NCBI GenBank assembly: GCA_947652115.1
Contig: OX393568.1
Coordinates: 18,521,184 to 18,585,183 of the forward strand
Direction of reading: 5' to 3'
DNA length: 64,000 nucleotides
DNA from: Blastomussa wellsi
Lineage: Eukaryota; Cnidaria; Anthozoa; Scleractinia; Plerogyridae
Position 1 is the stretch's first letter. Every line of letters begins with the position of its first letter. The notes under the pieces were generated by a model that did not search any database, was not told the origin of the DNA, and was given only the letters and a program-made list of their open reading frames with translations. The position numbers and the translations under genes are program-made. Shown here piece after piece: positions 9,993 to 22,100 of the stretch.

Positions 9993-10227
9993 GGGCCTGA
10001 TTAAATGAGCCGGGCTGGCCCGGTTATCCCAGGCTGCGTCGCAGACGGACAAAACCGCCGGTATAGTCCTACACCGAGGATTATGTGTCTCGTCCGGCTG
10101 CAACGCAGGCTAGGTTATCCGGGCTAGTGTCAGTTTGCCGGGATCTCGGCACGTCTGTTAAACGCAACAACGATCAACTTCGCGATTACATGACAATCGC
10201 GCCAGCCCGGTTCATGTAATCAGGCCC
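9993..10227. mobile_element. Harbinger-type MITE, 235 bp
   Basis: Ends GGGCCTGATTAAATGAGCC and its inverted counterpart pair over about 28 bases with few mismatches. TAA flanks both sides (9990-9992 and 10228-10230), the 3-bp target duplication typical of PIF/Harbinger elements. It is GC-rich inside and non-coding. Confidence 0.78.
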
Positions 10228-10230
10228 TAA

Positions 10231-11090
10231 CTCTAATACAATGCCAGTGTATCTACAGTTTGTCAAATCCATGATGGTGGCTGTAGTAAAGGCAGAAATT
10301 AAAGGTTCTTGACAGGCCTGCGTGGTTCATTTTACTTTTATATTCATAGTTTCGTTCTAACGAGCATATCTTTGAGCGATTTACCTCTCTTATGTGATCA
10401 ATAGGAGGTTTTCACTTATAGATAACGTTCTCTCTTCAAAGCTTTTTGGTAACCATGCGCTTAAAGGCGCATTTTGATTCTCCTCGGAAAACTGTTTTTG
10501 AGTGAAGCCTGTTTTGACACCCAGTGGATGACATGAGGAATTTTTAAAATCGATAATTTTTTGTTTTAATTTGGTCACAATCAGGCTAAGTGCGAGAGGG
10601 GCGTATACGAACTCGCCAAATAAAACAATTAACTTTAAAAAAAAGTCATTTCCCATCAGATTAGCCTACCCGTCAAGATGGCGCCGAATACCGTGATAAG
10701 ACCTATTGCAAAACTTGAAAAATTTAGGCTGCTATTTAGGCGGCAGGTGATATTCAGTTCCATTGCTTCCGACTTCCCAGTCGGGGGCCCGAAAAAGTGC
10801 GAATCAAAATCTAGCGCGATAGCTCAAGAATGTACCGAAAGTAATAGCGTGAACAAACACGTTATGTTGCTTAGCAACTTCAGGGATGAACACCATGGCC
10901 TCAGTCTCGTCTCGTCGGATGAATTTCGTCATGAACTGCCACTTGTTCCCCCGACTGACCTCGGGTAATTAAGCAATGAAACTCGATGAAATTCCACCGA
11001 TATAATCCAGGGTTAAGATTCTCCACAGCGCAGGTTATTTCTTCGTTATTTTTTATTATAATTTAACTACTATTTATTTATTGGCTCTAA
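10231..11090. other. Gene-poor stretch, no supported gene
   Basis: A 96-codon open frame starts at 10678 with ATGGCGCCG, but it matches no family I know and has no splice partner. A palindromic GTTGCTTAGCAAC (10866-10878) resembles an RFX X-box. Nothing else is supported here. Confidence 0.4.
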
Positions 11091-11256
11091 AGGTGGATTT
11101 CCACTGTCGCGTAATTTTTTACGTACGTAAATAAAATTATAGACGTTGTATGGAAAACGTGCGTACCCCTTTACGCAAGCCGTTCATACAATGTCTCTAA
11201 ATTCTTTTACGCACCTAAACGCACGTAAAAAAATACGCGACAGTGGAAATCTACCT
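11091..11256. mobile_element. Harbinger-type MITE, 166 bp
   Basis: Ends AGGTGGATTTCCACTGTCGCG and AGGTAGATTTCCACTGTCGCG (inverted) are nearly identical, and inverted similarity continues inward over most of the element. TAA duplications flank it (11088-11090 and 11257-11259). Non-coding. Confidence 0.78.
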
Positions 11257-11566
11257 TAAGAGAAAGAAAGGGTTTTACCTCGGTGTAAGAACCTGTGACT
11301 TTTTTCTTTGTTTTTGAGCTATTGTTTTTCTGTTCTATATTGTTTGGAGGTTCTTTCTTGTCTTGTCCGTTCTTTGTTTTACGTCAATGGTGAGTTTCTC
11401 AGTTTCTTAAACCGCGGATTCGCCGAATGTAATCCACATCTCGGTACGCCAATTTGACATACATAAATATTCTTTGAAATCTTTACTACCTCTTCGTATT
11501 AAGGTCTTTTATAATATTACAACTTAGCTGTTCCCCAAAACTGTGTCCATAAAGCACCTTGCACGT

Positions 11567-11880
11567 GTAATTAACAATTATCCTGCGAAATCGCGCGGAA
11601 TATCGCCTGATAGTTAGCCGACGAAGCCGTAGGCAGAGTTGGCTAAAATCAGACGATGTTCCGAAAGATTGAGTAGGAAATTGTTTTATTATTCAACAAA
11701 TTGTCAACGAAGCGCATTTTAGTTAGAAAAGCTGTGGCTATGCAGTGTTTTGCAACACTTCGGACGAATCATCGTAACTTACGTACATCGCAGGATGTCT
11801 GTCATGTAAAGCTGACGGATAACAGTCGCTTCGTGACCATATATGGGCAACGTGACCATTTGTTAAATAATTACTAATAG
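11567..11880. mobile_element. Dispersed TAATTAACAATT-ended repeat, copy 1
   Basis: The element begins TAATTAACAATT and ends with a loose inverted version near 11866-11880. A second, interrupted copy is recognisable at 30503-31510 by shared blocks (AATATCGCCTGATA, TTGTCAACGAA, ACGGATAACA, GCAACGTGAC). Non-coding and of unassigned class. Confidence 0.6.
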
Positions 11881-13025
11881 CTGTTCGCTTCGATTTTGCC
11901 ACTTGATTTTATTTTCTTTTTACACTTTTTTACACTTCAGTAGATTATACGGGTTTCCTATAGGTTCTACAAAAATCGCAAAGGAACTCTACTGAAGGAA
12001 ATCTCCGCATTTAAACAGACACTAAGTTGGGGTCCCGGTAACACAATGTTCCAAGGCATCTCCCAGAAACGAGCACCTCTTATATATTAACAAGGATCTT
12101 TGCAAGAAAATCTTCCCCAGTGAAGTGAGAATTACATTAAGTCCCCCTGAAAGCAGACATTTCTTTCGATTTGCGCCAAACTACGTCACACAACATCGAA
12201 CTCAAGAAGTCATATTATGATGTATTTTGGAAAGCTGAATTGCTGGATGAAAAGTATCACACCTACCTTCCTAAAGGCGCACCATTCAAAAGCGAATATG
12301 GACACTTGCAGTCTTCCACTCGCCAACAGTGCAGGCGTATTAAATCGGTAAGCGTTGGGTAATTAGAGGGTTAGGGGCGGGGATTTGGAGAAGTACGTCT
12401 TTCATCCGGTTAGGCCACCCCCTTTGCTTTCGTTTATCGTAGAATCCATTTCCTAATTTTCGGCTGGTCGGTTTTAAAAGAATAACCCCCTCCAACAAAA
12501 ATACGTTCATTTGGAATAAGTGCTATTTCCAGAAGGCCACTTCCGAGATGATTACGATTTTTAGTTTGCCAGGTCCAGTTTTTTTAACTCACTTAATAAC
12601 TTAAATGCTAGTGTTTGCCTCACTCGTACCCACGTCGTCGACGAATGCATGGAAATTCCTCTTAAATATATCAGCTACATAGTGTAAATAAACCTTCCTA
12701 CAACACCGAGGGAAAGCTTCTGCGAACATAAACGAGACTGCAACGCTGAATTCAAAAAGTTGTCGACCGGCAGAAAAAACAGGAAATTCAGCCAGAAGAT
12801 ATTAAAGTATTCTAAAGTAACGGGGATAAAGCCCAAAAACGAGGCGAAACCTGCCAAGTTGAAAGCCTGTCACGAAACTCCCTGCGTGACGAGAGCATTC
12901 CCCACGAATGCAATGACACCGGCAAACACACCGGAAGCTATATACCTCGTAACACTTCCTCTTTTATAAAACGGTCGCGCAAGTCTCGTCTGGAAATAAG
13001 TAAGATTAATTTATAGTATTTACTG
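11881..13025. other. Intergenic sequence and probable YIPF6 3' flank
   Basis: No supported gene. A minus-strand hydrophobic frame (12675-12969) is broken by TGA and matches nothing I recognise; it may be part of the YIPF6 3' untranslated region. Short plus-strand frames at 12171 and 12760 have no support. Confidence 0.4.
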
Positions 13026-16000
13026 TTAGCCCGAGTGAGAGATTATCATCCAACTAATGACAAAGTAAAATAATGCTATCGGATAAACAGCAAGAGCTTT
13101 CCTGTTGGCAGGCTGGCTATCCCCAAGGAACTTTATGGAAGCTGTAAGCGAAACACAAGGAAAGGAAATAGGTTAGAGAAAACTAGAATGTACAAACATG
13201 CTAATGTGGGGAGATAGGCGAATGGAATGTTAGCCCTCTTATCTAGCTTTTTCTAGCCTCCAAACGCAGACGTTCTTTTTGCTCGTCACGCAATCTTCGC
13301 GCGTAACGAACAAAGGAACGCCTGCGTTGGAGGCTACCTCTTATCATACCCACTCACTTCACTTCAGAATGTAAGAAATGACGCCAAACAACTAACTGTA
13401 CACGAAACGGCCTCTCTAATTATAAGTCCAAGGACTTTAGAATCTCAACATTATTTCTATTCCCCCTCGCTTTATGCGCCTCGAAGACCCTTGGCAACGT
13501 GGACATACGCGCCTGTCATCTCATTTCGTATTGTTATTGTGTTCTGACTCCGCTGGGCATAGCTTGTACAAAAGGTTTTCTACTTTTTACTAGTTCTGCA
13601 CGCATTTTTAAAGCTAAAATTAAGTTGCCAATTCAATATAGTGAAACACCATAAAACTGTTGTTCGAAATTTCAACCTGTTCAACAGTAAAGAGAAACGG
13701 TCGTGCAGTGGTTCGATTTCAATACAAATTTATGCAAAATTCGAGCCTTCAATGGGCTTCAATAAAATTTTATGCAAAATTCTAGCCTTCAATAGGTTTC
13801 AATAAAATTTTATGCAAAATTCTAGCCTTCAATGGGTTTCAATAAAATTTTATGCAAAACTCAAGTTCACTTGCCACGTGTAAATAATGCATAACGCGTT
13901 CCACCAATAGAGAACAAGGAAATCAACAACGGTACAGCTGAGTAGTTCGGGCACTTGTTACGAAGGCTCGTTCAAAGTTTATAATGAGGACGTTTGTTCA
14001 GAGTTCGAGCTGATAGAAAATAAACAACCATAACAATCTCCAGCTGAAGCCAATTCGGCGATCATGTGTTCTAAAAGGTTTTTGCCGACGCTTGGCCTTT
14101 CTGTGGCGCTGTGCTGTCTTGTTGTGGGTGGATATTACCAGTACCTCAAGGCCACTGTGAATGGAGGTTACACTGAGTGGAGTCCATGGAGCAACTGTAG
14201 TAAAGACTGCGGCGAAGGCATCCAAACGCGGTATCGCCGCTGCAATCACCCGCCGCCGGGAAGATACGGCAAAGATTGCTACCGCTTCGGCCCAGAAAAG
14301 GATCAGAAGCCTTGCTTTTTGAAAATCTGCCCTGTCGACGGAAAATTCGGCGATTGGAGCGGTTTCTCAGCGTGCAGCAAACTTTGTGGCGGAGGAATAC
14401 GGGCTCGGACTAGACAGTGCAATAATCCACCGGCCGTGTTCGGTGGCAAACCATGTCAAGGGCCAACTAGAGAAGAAGAACCGTGCAATACTCACGTCTG
14501 CCCGATCGACGGTGGTTATACACAATGGAGCGAGTATAGCTCGTGTTCCAAGTCGTGCGGAGCGGGAATGAAGACAAGAACTCGTTCCTGTACAAATCCA
14601 CGGCCGAGTAATGGAGGTAAACCGTGCACCGAGGAAGCCAGCGAGACTGTGCAGTGCGATATGGGGGCTTGCCAAACTCCTAAACCCGTGAAACAAAACG
14701 AACCGCCGCAAAATTTACCCAAGCAGCAAGCTGCGGCTGCTCAAAACTCTGAACAAGTCGCTCAAAATGCAGCCGGTCAACCCGTCCAAAAACTAGGCGG
14801 ACAGCCACGGGAACAGAAACAGTCATAACACAGAGCGAGAAGTAGTTTAATACGTAACTGATATCATTGTAGCGTTACAATTAAAATCGATCGGGCCGCC
14901 TGTGACAACAGTTCTGCTTACGTGTCACGGAAGCCGTGAAGTAAACGTAAAGTAAACAAATCTGCTGGGGTTACTGTTAAATTTGTTCGCTCAGCTTTGA
15001 ATTCATGTTTTTAATGCAGTAGAAAGTATTGCTCGATCTTGAGACGGCCAAGTTGTGAACTTATTTCCTTCTGCCGCGAAAAATAAGAACATTGAGTTTG
15101 ACCAGCTTGAAAATGGACGTGCAAGGCGAAATCTGGAACGGGTCAACCGCCCTCCTGGGTGATGTTCGAAAAGGTTTTGATTCATGTTGTGGGAATTTTT
15201 TAATAACAGCCTTTATTTTGTACAGCCTTTATTGAGCTATTGAAAGAGTCGCATTAAAGAAATTTATAAGACACTGAATAAATCTGTAACTTCGGTATTT
15301 TAGGCCGATGAATTTTCTCCCTCCCACTCCATTTGTTGTACAAAGTTCGGCCAGTTAGGGATGGCAGCCGGTGGGGAAGGAAGTTAAGGGGACTATGGGG
15401 AAAGGGGGGGGGGGGGGGGGGGGAGAGGGGGATGAGCTTTATACTTTACATGGACTATGGTTGAGCGAGAGTTTCGTCTTGCTTGGAGCATTGGCCAGGA
15501 CACTGCATTGTGGTCTTGGGTTAGACACATTACTCTAATGGTGCCTGTCTCTACCCAGGTGTGTAAATGGGTACCAGCAAATTTACTGCTGGGGGGTAAC
15601 CCTGCGATGGACTTGCAGCCCATCCAGGGGTAGTAGAAATACTCTCTGTCGCTTCATGCTACAGAAACAGAGATAAGCTCCGGCCTGATGGGCTGCTAGG
15701 CTTGTATGCAGTGTTTATCTTAGTGCAGTGTTTACTATTAGTGTAACAAGCGTGTTACATAAAGCCAGCCAGTATGCGCAAGTTTCTCATTTATTTTCAC
15801 TTACCAAATGTTGACCATGCAAATCCTAATATGACAAGAATGAATCTAACAGCAAATAAGGCACCAGTCTGCTTGGTGAGTAAAATAAGCCGACACACGA
15901 TTAGTGCTACATCCAATGGCAGAATGCAATATCCCAGCACACAAACACTCTGGAAAAATGATCTGCAAAAACAAGTTAAAAAACATGAGGCTACAATCAT

Positions 16001-19000
16001 TTGCAAAATTGTTGAGGCACTAGCTTTAAATTTGCAAACTCAAAGTTCAAATATCCGTCTTTTTAGAAGCTTAACTTCCAGATCAGTCCTCCCCCTCCCC
16101 CCCCCCCCCCTCCCCCAGTTCAATGTTGTGTAAAAACATTGCATTGAACATTCAGTTAAATTTCAACATTTTATGGGGGAAAGAGGCCTTTCTCAATAAA
16201 CCATCCCAGGTCCAATGTATATTTTTGGGTTGAAAATTTACATGCCCGGCAAACCCTCCCCCTCCCCTTTCCCGTCATGTACAATGCAAGTACCCCCTGG
16301 GTAAAAGTGCATTTTTTCTGACCTTTTGACATTTTCTGTTTGGTTATGAGCTAAACCTTCCCAAACTACTCAAAACACTATTTGCAACAGGAATGCACTC
16401 CTGCTTCCCACTTGCGCTGCGTTTTATGACATTTTTGCTCAGGAATGCACTTGTAAAAACTTGATCAATCCTCCTCCTATGATTTTTGGGGAAGATCTTC
16501 CCCTGCAGCGATCAAGATTGTACATGTAAGTGGTAAAAGATGATGACGTGACAAGTGGAGCAAATGGCAACATTTGTCAAGGTCGGTTTTGGCTGGCACA
16601 GGTGCCAATGGGTTTGAGACAGTCTGCACAACATTATTGTGGGCATCTGTTAAATCGAGTTCTGTGCCATTGAACAGGAGCAGTAGCAATTTAATAATCT
16701 TGTTATTACTGTAACTGTATGAAAACTAGAGTCAAGTACCACCATTAAATGGCTCATTAGCATTCAAGATGTTTCAAGTCAATAATAAGTGAGGGACACG
16801 CAAGTATAAATTATTCAAAATAAAACTTTTTGCATCATTGTCAATGTTCAGTTGTACTTACATTGTGCCACCAAGTAACTTTGAGTTGACAGTAACCACT
16901 ATAGCTCCTACCCACACCACCACAAACACCTCGGCAAACTGTGGTCCACCATCACTGTTGCTATCGACCACTGTGTGGCCTTGGAGCATCCTGAACAGAA
17001 ATTAAAGGAGCTACACCATTAAAATAATACTTTACTAAGGAAGAAAGACACCAAAGAGGTGATACTAAACCAAAACAGAACAAGGATGTGTAAGGATGGA
17101 GAAGATTGACACGGATTACAAATGACGTATTTGCATAAGTTTTTCAAAATGCAAAAATTGTGACGTTTCTGTGATGAATGTAATCTAATGGCACACCAGA
17201 AAATTACCTACCAGCTTTCAAGTTTGTAATTCGATTCTCTATGATCTAGGTATATTACGAGCATACAAAGTGACACTACACCCATATCACAGAGGTCATG
17301 GGTTTGAATCCCATTCAAGCCTGATTTTTTTCAGACTTCTTCTTCTCGTAACTGTGATGAGCTCTTGTTTGCTTATATCTTTCTCCAAAGTTCAAATATA
17401 CGAAAATATTTCATATATATTCACATTCACAAAATAACAGGCAGTAAATTAATTCTGCAAAGCAAATAAAAACATATTATTTCATTTGTTCAAAAGTGCA
17501 GTACTTGGTTCAAGTATGCATTAAAAACTAGAACCACAATAACTCATCCTACTAAAGCTGGGATATTGGCTTAATATTCACCAAATTAAAAGTCCCAAAC
17601 TTAGTGATTCATCCCTTCAAAATTTAAACCATTATAAATACAGAGTGTGGGACAAAGAAAAATTCTGAGTCCCCAACACAATCCAAACCCATGATCTCTC
17701 ACACACAGGTTGGGCAATCTAGCCAACTGATTGCTATGGAGAACTCTTAATGGTGAGCTAAGGCTAGGTTCATATGTAGGTAACATACATCCTGTATACT
17801 GCTAGGATCTGCAATGCCGAAAGCAGCATGTGTGGTAAATATGAAAAGATGGTAAATTTTCATCTCCGTGAATAAATGATAAGATGAAATGATCAATTAT
17901 ATGATATAAATGTACGACATAGAGTCTGCAACAGTATTCAAACCAGTGACCTCCCAGATGACAGTTGGGCTCTCTAACCAACTAAGCTACGGTTAACTCT
18001 TGGTGAGCTAGGCTATTTACTAGGTTAGTTAAAAAGGGAAAGTAAATTCAAACTGGCAACTCTGTCTGTTTTTTTGAATCCAACTTCCAGGATATTTGCA
18101 GAACTACTGGTATGCATATGTATATGCAAAGTTTAGTGATAGTGTCTGTTTTCAAAAAAACAAATTTGGTAATCTTAATCACTGTAAGTTATTTTAGTTG
18201 CTGCAATAAATTAAAGTTATAATTATTGCAATCTGGCCGGTTGGCTTCAGTCATATAGAACCTTGAATGATACCAAGGTTACTTAACGTTCCTGTAAAAA
18301 TGCCATTAACATATTCATAAATAAATATAAATTACATATAAAATGTAATGCACTACTCAAGCTTTGATCAGCTTGAAATTTAAGCATCAGTACCTTTGGG
18401 AAATAATTCATAATAGTTGAGACTGAGTGAGTGTCATAAAAAAGAACATTGTTCAGGACCATAGCCAGAATTTTCAGGGGGGGGGGGGGAGGGTGGGTGG
18501 GGGGTATGGCAGTCACACTGTGTCCCAATGTTGATTCTTCAGATTTGCACATTTTTGCCACCTGATATTGTATGTTGTTTAGTTTAAAAAAAGTCTCATA
18601 AAGGGGGATAACGGGTACCCCCTAGCTGCGCCCTTGTCATCAACAACTATATATGTACTTACATGGCGAGAAGTACACAAAGAACTAAAGGACCCCACAG
18701 ATCCCCTAAAAGGCAGGAAAAAAGCCTCAATTATTATGACATACAAGATAGATTACCAATTAGAGCACTTACAGTTGAGCGAATTTATAGTAAACGAAAG
18801 ACGAAAAATAATAAAACATCTTACAGTCTCTTAGTAAACTCTTGCTCTGTCTTGGAACAAGTACATGGAGAAATTTCTTGCCCACCGCTGTTAAATCTCG
18901 CTTCTGAACATGAGAGATCACATCAGAAACGAGAGCAGTTAGTGTAATTACATGACAGAAGAATTATACAGGAAAGAACAAGAAACACTGATCCGAATTT

Positions 19001-19179
19001 CGAAGTTCACAGCTGCAAAATGAATGAAATAACGCACAAAGACAACTCACTAATGTTGCTGAAACTGGTTCATCTAAAGTACTAGGTCCTTCGTCCTCTT
19101 CTGGGGCCCCAGGGACTGTTATATCGCCTTCGATGTCCACATCTACTGGCGTCGGAACAAAGCCCGGTTCCGTCGCCAT
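13026..19179 (-). CDS. YIPF6: Yip1-domain family member 6 (YIPF6), six coding exons, 217 aa
   Basis: Predicted coding exons, in gene order: 19051-19179, 18825-18903, 18663-18705, 16862-16990, 15805-15962 and 13026-13141. All junctions are GT-AG and every split codon rejoins in frame, including a 43-nt microexon. The product has an acidic N-terminus, the block KRDLTAVGKKFLHVLVP, then DLWGPL, DGGPQFAEVF, NSKLLGG, SFFQSVCVLGYCILPL and DSQPANRKALAVYP, which are signature segments of animal YIPF6. The length is close to the human protein. The Yip1 domain carries about five membrane-spanning helices; family members act in Golgi and ER-Golgi membrane traffic. The start ATG lies in an AAAATGGCG context that also resembles a YY1 site. 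An intronless TSP1-repeat gene lies inside the last intron on the opposite strand. Confidence 0.93.
13254..13336. mobile_element. 83-bp hairpin MITE with TAGCCTCC ends
   Basis: TAGCCTCCAAACGCAGACG at the left pairs with CGCCTGCGTTGGAGGCTA at the right, and the fold continues through ACGTTCTTTTTGCTCGT and its counterpart. It lies in the last YIPF6 intron. Superfamily not assigned. Confidence 0.65.
13710..13866. repeat. 40-bp tandem repeat, about four units
   Basis: Units of 40 bases built on TTCAATAAAATTTTATGCAAAATTC follow one another with few differences; the first and last are less regular. The array ends about 200 bases upstream of the TSP1-repeat gene's start, inside the YIPF6 intron. 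Role unknown. Confidence 0.8.
14064..14828 (+). CDS. Thrombospondin type-1 repeat protein with N-terminal signal/anchor, intronless (254 aa)
   Basis: The protein starts with a short basic tail and a hydrophobic segment (about residues 9-28), read as a signal peptide or type II membrane anchor. Three thrombospondin type-1 repeats follow (about 35-89, 94-146 and 150-203), each with the WS core, the CSxxCGxG motif, arginine-rich strands and six cysteines. The tail (204-254) is rich in Gln, Ala and Pro. Such repeats bind glycosaminoglycans and matrix or cell-surface partners outside the cell. The whole gene is one exon with no GT-AG interruption. An ATTAAA lies at 14880-14885, about 50 bases past the stop. 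It is nested in the last intron of YIPF6 on the opposite strand. The specific ligand cannot be told from sequence. Confidence 0.88.
   Translation: MCSKRFLPTLGLSVALCCLVVGGYYQYLKATVNGGYTEWSPWSNCSKDCGEGIQTRYRRCNHPPPGRYGKDCYRFGPEKDQKPCFLKICPVDGKFGDWSGFSACSKLCGGGIRARTRQCNNPPAVFGGKPCQGPTREEEPCNTHVCPIDGGYTQWSEYSSCSKSCGAGMKTRTRSCTNPRPSNGGKPCTEEASETVQCDMGACQTPKPVKQNEPPQNLPKQQAAAAQNSEQVAQNAAGQPVQKLGGQPREQKQS
15500..15715 (+). repeat. Dispersed SINE-like repeat (family A), copy in YIPF6 intron
   Basis: Blocks such as CTCTACCCAGGTGTGTAAATG, GGTAACCCTGCGATGGACT, CCCATCCAGGGG, GTAGAAATACTC and ATAAGCTCCGGC recur in the same order at 33405-33640 and 36800-37010, and inverted at 55740-55850 and 62955-63010. 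The 33405 copy keeps a tRNA-like head. A long G-run (15401-15422) precedes this copy. Confidence 0.75.
17030..17165. repeat. Dispersed repeat (family B), copy 1
   Basis: Matches 51375-51540 in order: GATACTAAACCAAAAC, AACAAGGATG, AGGATGGAGAAGATTG, ACGGATT and AAATGACG. It lies in the YIPF6 intron; the other copy lies in a BEN-gene intron. Class unknown. Confidence 0.7.
17690..18005 (-). repeat. Two tRNA-derived SINE copies, head to tail on the minus strand
   Basis: Read on the minus strand, 18005 down to about 17885 has a tRNA-like head: TAGCTTAGTTGGTTAGAG (A box) then GGTCACTGGTTTGAAT (B box). Another copy runs from about 17770 down to 17640, with TAGCTCACC and ATCATGGGTTTGGAT in matching places. 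Both lack a complete tRNA fold, so they are read as SINEs and not tRNA genes. Confidence 0.6.
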
Positions 19180-22100
19180 TTTGAATTTCTACTTTCCTGT
19201 GGAACGGTGCTGACCAAATGACAATCGTAGTGCAGGAGTGATGGAGATAGGTCCGCATAGCATGCTAGTCCGTACCGAGGGAGTGCGACTATCAAGATCT
19301 CCTATTTTCTAGTGACATCAGTTTTAATTTTTTTTAACCAATGTTATACTTTTTTAACCAATGTTATAGTAATGGTCGTGGAAAGGCAGATAAGTGGGAC
19401 CCTCCTTTTCCCTTTGCTCGTTTCGCTCACGCTCGCCTACCTTTGCTAGATCTCCTCACTCACCGCCAAGAGCCCGGAACAGTCTAGAAGCACTTGATTC
19501 TTTTAAAAATTCCCGTGGGGGCATGTCCCTGGATCCCCAAGATGGCTTGTGCCTGCGGCGCGCGGTACTTAGGGCTATACTACGACATGGACTCCTGGTA
19601 TGTTGCATTTCAATTTTACCCTTAAGTTTTATTATAATTATTCATAGAATACAGCATTTTGCCAAATGATATTGGTTTTAAAAATTAAAGGATATTCTTA
19701 GTTCAATTAATCGCTTTAAATGCATTTAATGAATTCCTTACCACTATTATTCCTCTGCTCTTTTATTCGAAGAAATTTTAACTTGATATTTGTCGCTCTT
19801 GTCTTAATTAATAGTTATGTCCTTTCGTAATCTTTGTCATTGCAAAAATTAATATATTAATTAACTACTTTATCTTTGCTCCACCCAACTCGATTAGCCT
19901 TGCTAAATTTGGGTGGACAAACTTATCACTGTAACTAGTATTCTATATAATAAACGTTATTGTTGTTGTTGTATGGCAATGTCCGTGATGACGGGTTGGA
20001 AACAAAGGAAAATTTAGATTTGATATGCTACTTGAAATGTTTGAAAATATATATTTTTAGCTTGGCGCGATTATAGTATGCACGTCAGGGAGCGTAATCT
20101 ACAACTATACGATCTCTTAGTCCTTATGAAAGATTGTCCCATCCATCTGCAGTCTCTTATATCTCCAATTCAAATGTCAGATCCACAAATTGAAGGAATC
20201 TTTCTCTGCGCTGAATGACATACTGAAACTGAGATCTAGGATGATGTGGCTGGCCGGTAGGGCCTGTTATGGAATTAAAGCAAAGGGTGGGTCTGGAACG
20301 GAGTGACATAGGTGGGCCTTTGCACGATCGATGAACAAGTGGCTCTGGGGACATGATTTGATTGACTAGATCAAGCTACCTGTATTAACGACGGAAATCA
20401 ATGAAATCAACCGGTTAAAATCCTGCCGATGAAAGATAGGTTAAAACAGTTGATTTGATTGGATTCCTCTTGTTAGTTGTCAGGGTAATCAAATCATGTG
20501 GCCCCGAGGCAATCAATCAATCAATCAATCAATCTTTATTTAAACACGAAATCTTATCATAAAAATAGTCTTCCTAGGAGTCGTGTAAAAAATTACAAAG
20601 AATAAATTAACTATATCATCAGAATAACATTACATTAACTAACAAACTAATGAACTAACTTTCAGTAAAACCTATGTAATAAAAATGTCTCTAATATACA
20701 GTGCACTAAAAATCATCTTTCCCAATTAGTGCGGTTTTAAACAGTTTTAAACTAGGTAGGTGTCTGATTTCCCTCTGTAGTGCAGGCTACCTTTTGCGTT
20801 TTCCGTTCTCGGTCTGGAGACATAGTAATTTATCTAAGAGTTTCTAAGATTGCTCGTGCACAGACCCAGCCGGCTAAGAGGGGCAGGCTGCTCTGGGGAC
20901 GACGAGTGGATTCTGGGATAACTACAACATTGGGAAGGTAGTTTAGTTCTTTGAGAAATTACAGTTAACAAGGTTGTCGAAAAGAAGCCCCTTTTTCTTG
21001 TGAATCCAAATTGAAGAAAACGGTCGTTTTAATAGTTTTCTATTAATTTAGAAGCATAGGTCGGTCCAGTGCAAATTTGCGGTGCCAGTCACTGGTTCTT
21101 GGACACAGGCTACGCACTAGTCCAAGCATAGCCTTTGACACAGGTGCCCAAGTAAAAACTCTAAGCCAGCAAAGTACTGCATCGTGGCCGGCAGGCCCGG
21201 GCACTTGTCGATCGAAGCAGGATATCCCGCAAATATTCCCGGTGGTTGTAATTGTTTGCGAGAATAGTCGAGATCATTAGTAACAGTGTATGTACAGCAG
21301 TTCGGAGAGCTCGAGGTTGGTGGTTTATTAAAGTGAGCGAGTCTGAGTGAGTGACACATATCACATGATCCTCATTGGTCGTGGCAGGGACCTACAAGGG
21401 GTGCCGAAAATAGGAGCAGGTTACTGCTGACCTCTAAGCAGGCCTGGTTTGATACTCTTTGCCACTCGTAACAATTTCATTCCCAGAGCCCGTGTTTCGT
21501 TTCGTCAGGACTACGATGCTGATAAAACAAAAGCGGGCTCGGTAGACCAGGTTTCATTCACTAGCACAAGACAACAACGGATTACCCTGACGCGATTAAA
21601 AAGCCAAACGAGGGCAATGGAACACAACAGCAACAACAAACAGTCCAGTAAACTCTACTTCCACAGTTGGTTCAACTTTATTGGTTGCTATACAATGAAA
21701 TGAATTTAAGGAAAACTCTACGTGGAATGAGTTACAATATGCTTACAGAATATATCAATAATTCACGTTTTTGTCCTTTTAAGAATTAATATCAGTATCA
21801 AAGACATAGGAAAATCGTCTTCAGCAGATGTTTTCTTACATGTATATAACTATCCCCTTAGATTCAGCAAATGCTTTCAAATATTCCCTCTGGAAAATGT
21901 AAAACCATAACCAGAGACCTTCCAAGTCAGGCGATCACGTTTTCACGGTTTGATTTGCCCCTTGAAAAGGCGACATATCTTTTGCTTCCTTGGTTTCATG
22001 GTTATAACTTCGCTTATGGTTCAATGGTGTATCTCCTTCAATAGAAGATGGCGCCATTACAACACGCTCCCTAGACTAAACCCTTTTTATTCATCCTGAA

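Noticed and set aside
10678..10968. 96-codon plus-strand ORF starting ATGGCGCCG
   Set aside because: No recognisable domain, no splice partner and no homologue I know.
12675..12969. Minus-strand hydrophobic frame resembling a membrane protein
   Set aside because: It is broken by an in-frame TGA, has no splice solution I could support, and lies just past the YIPF6 stop, so it is more likely untranslated sequence.
13710..13866. CRISPR-like array
   Set aside because: Units are contiguous 40-bp tandem repeats without unique spacers, in an animal intron.
19541..19598. Possible first exon (MACACGARYLG...) with a GTATGT donor
   Set aside because: No downstream exon was found, and the surrounding GC-rich text looks like a repeat.
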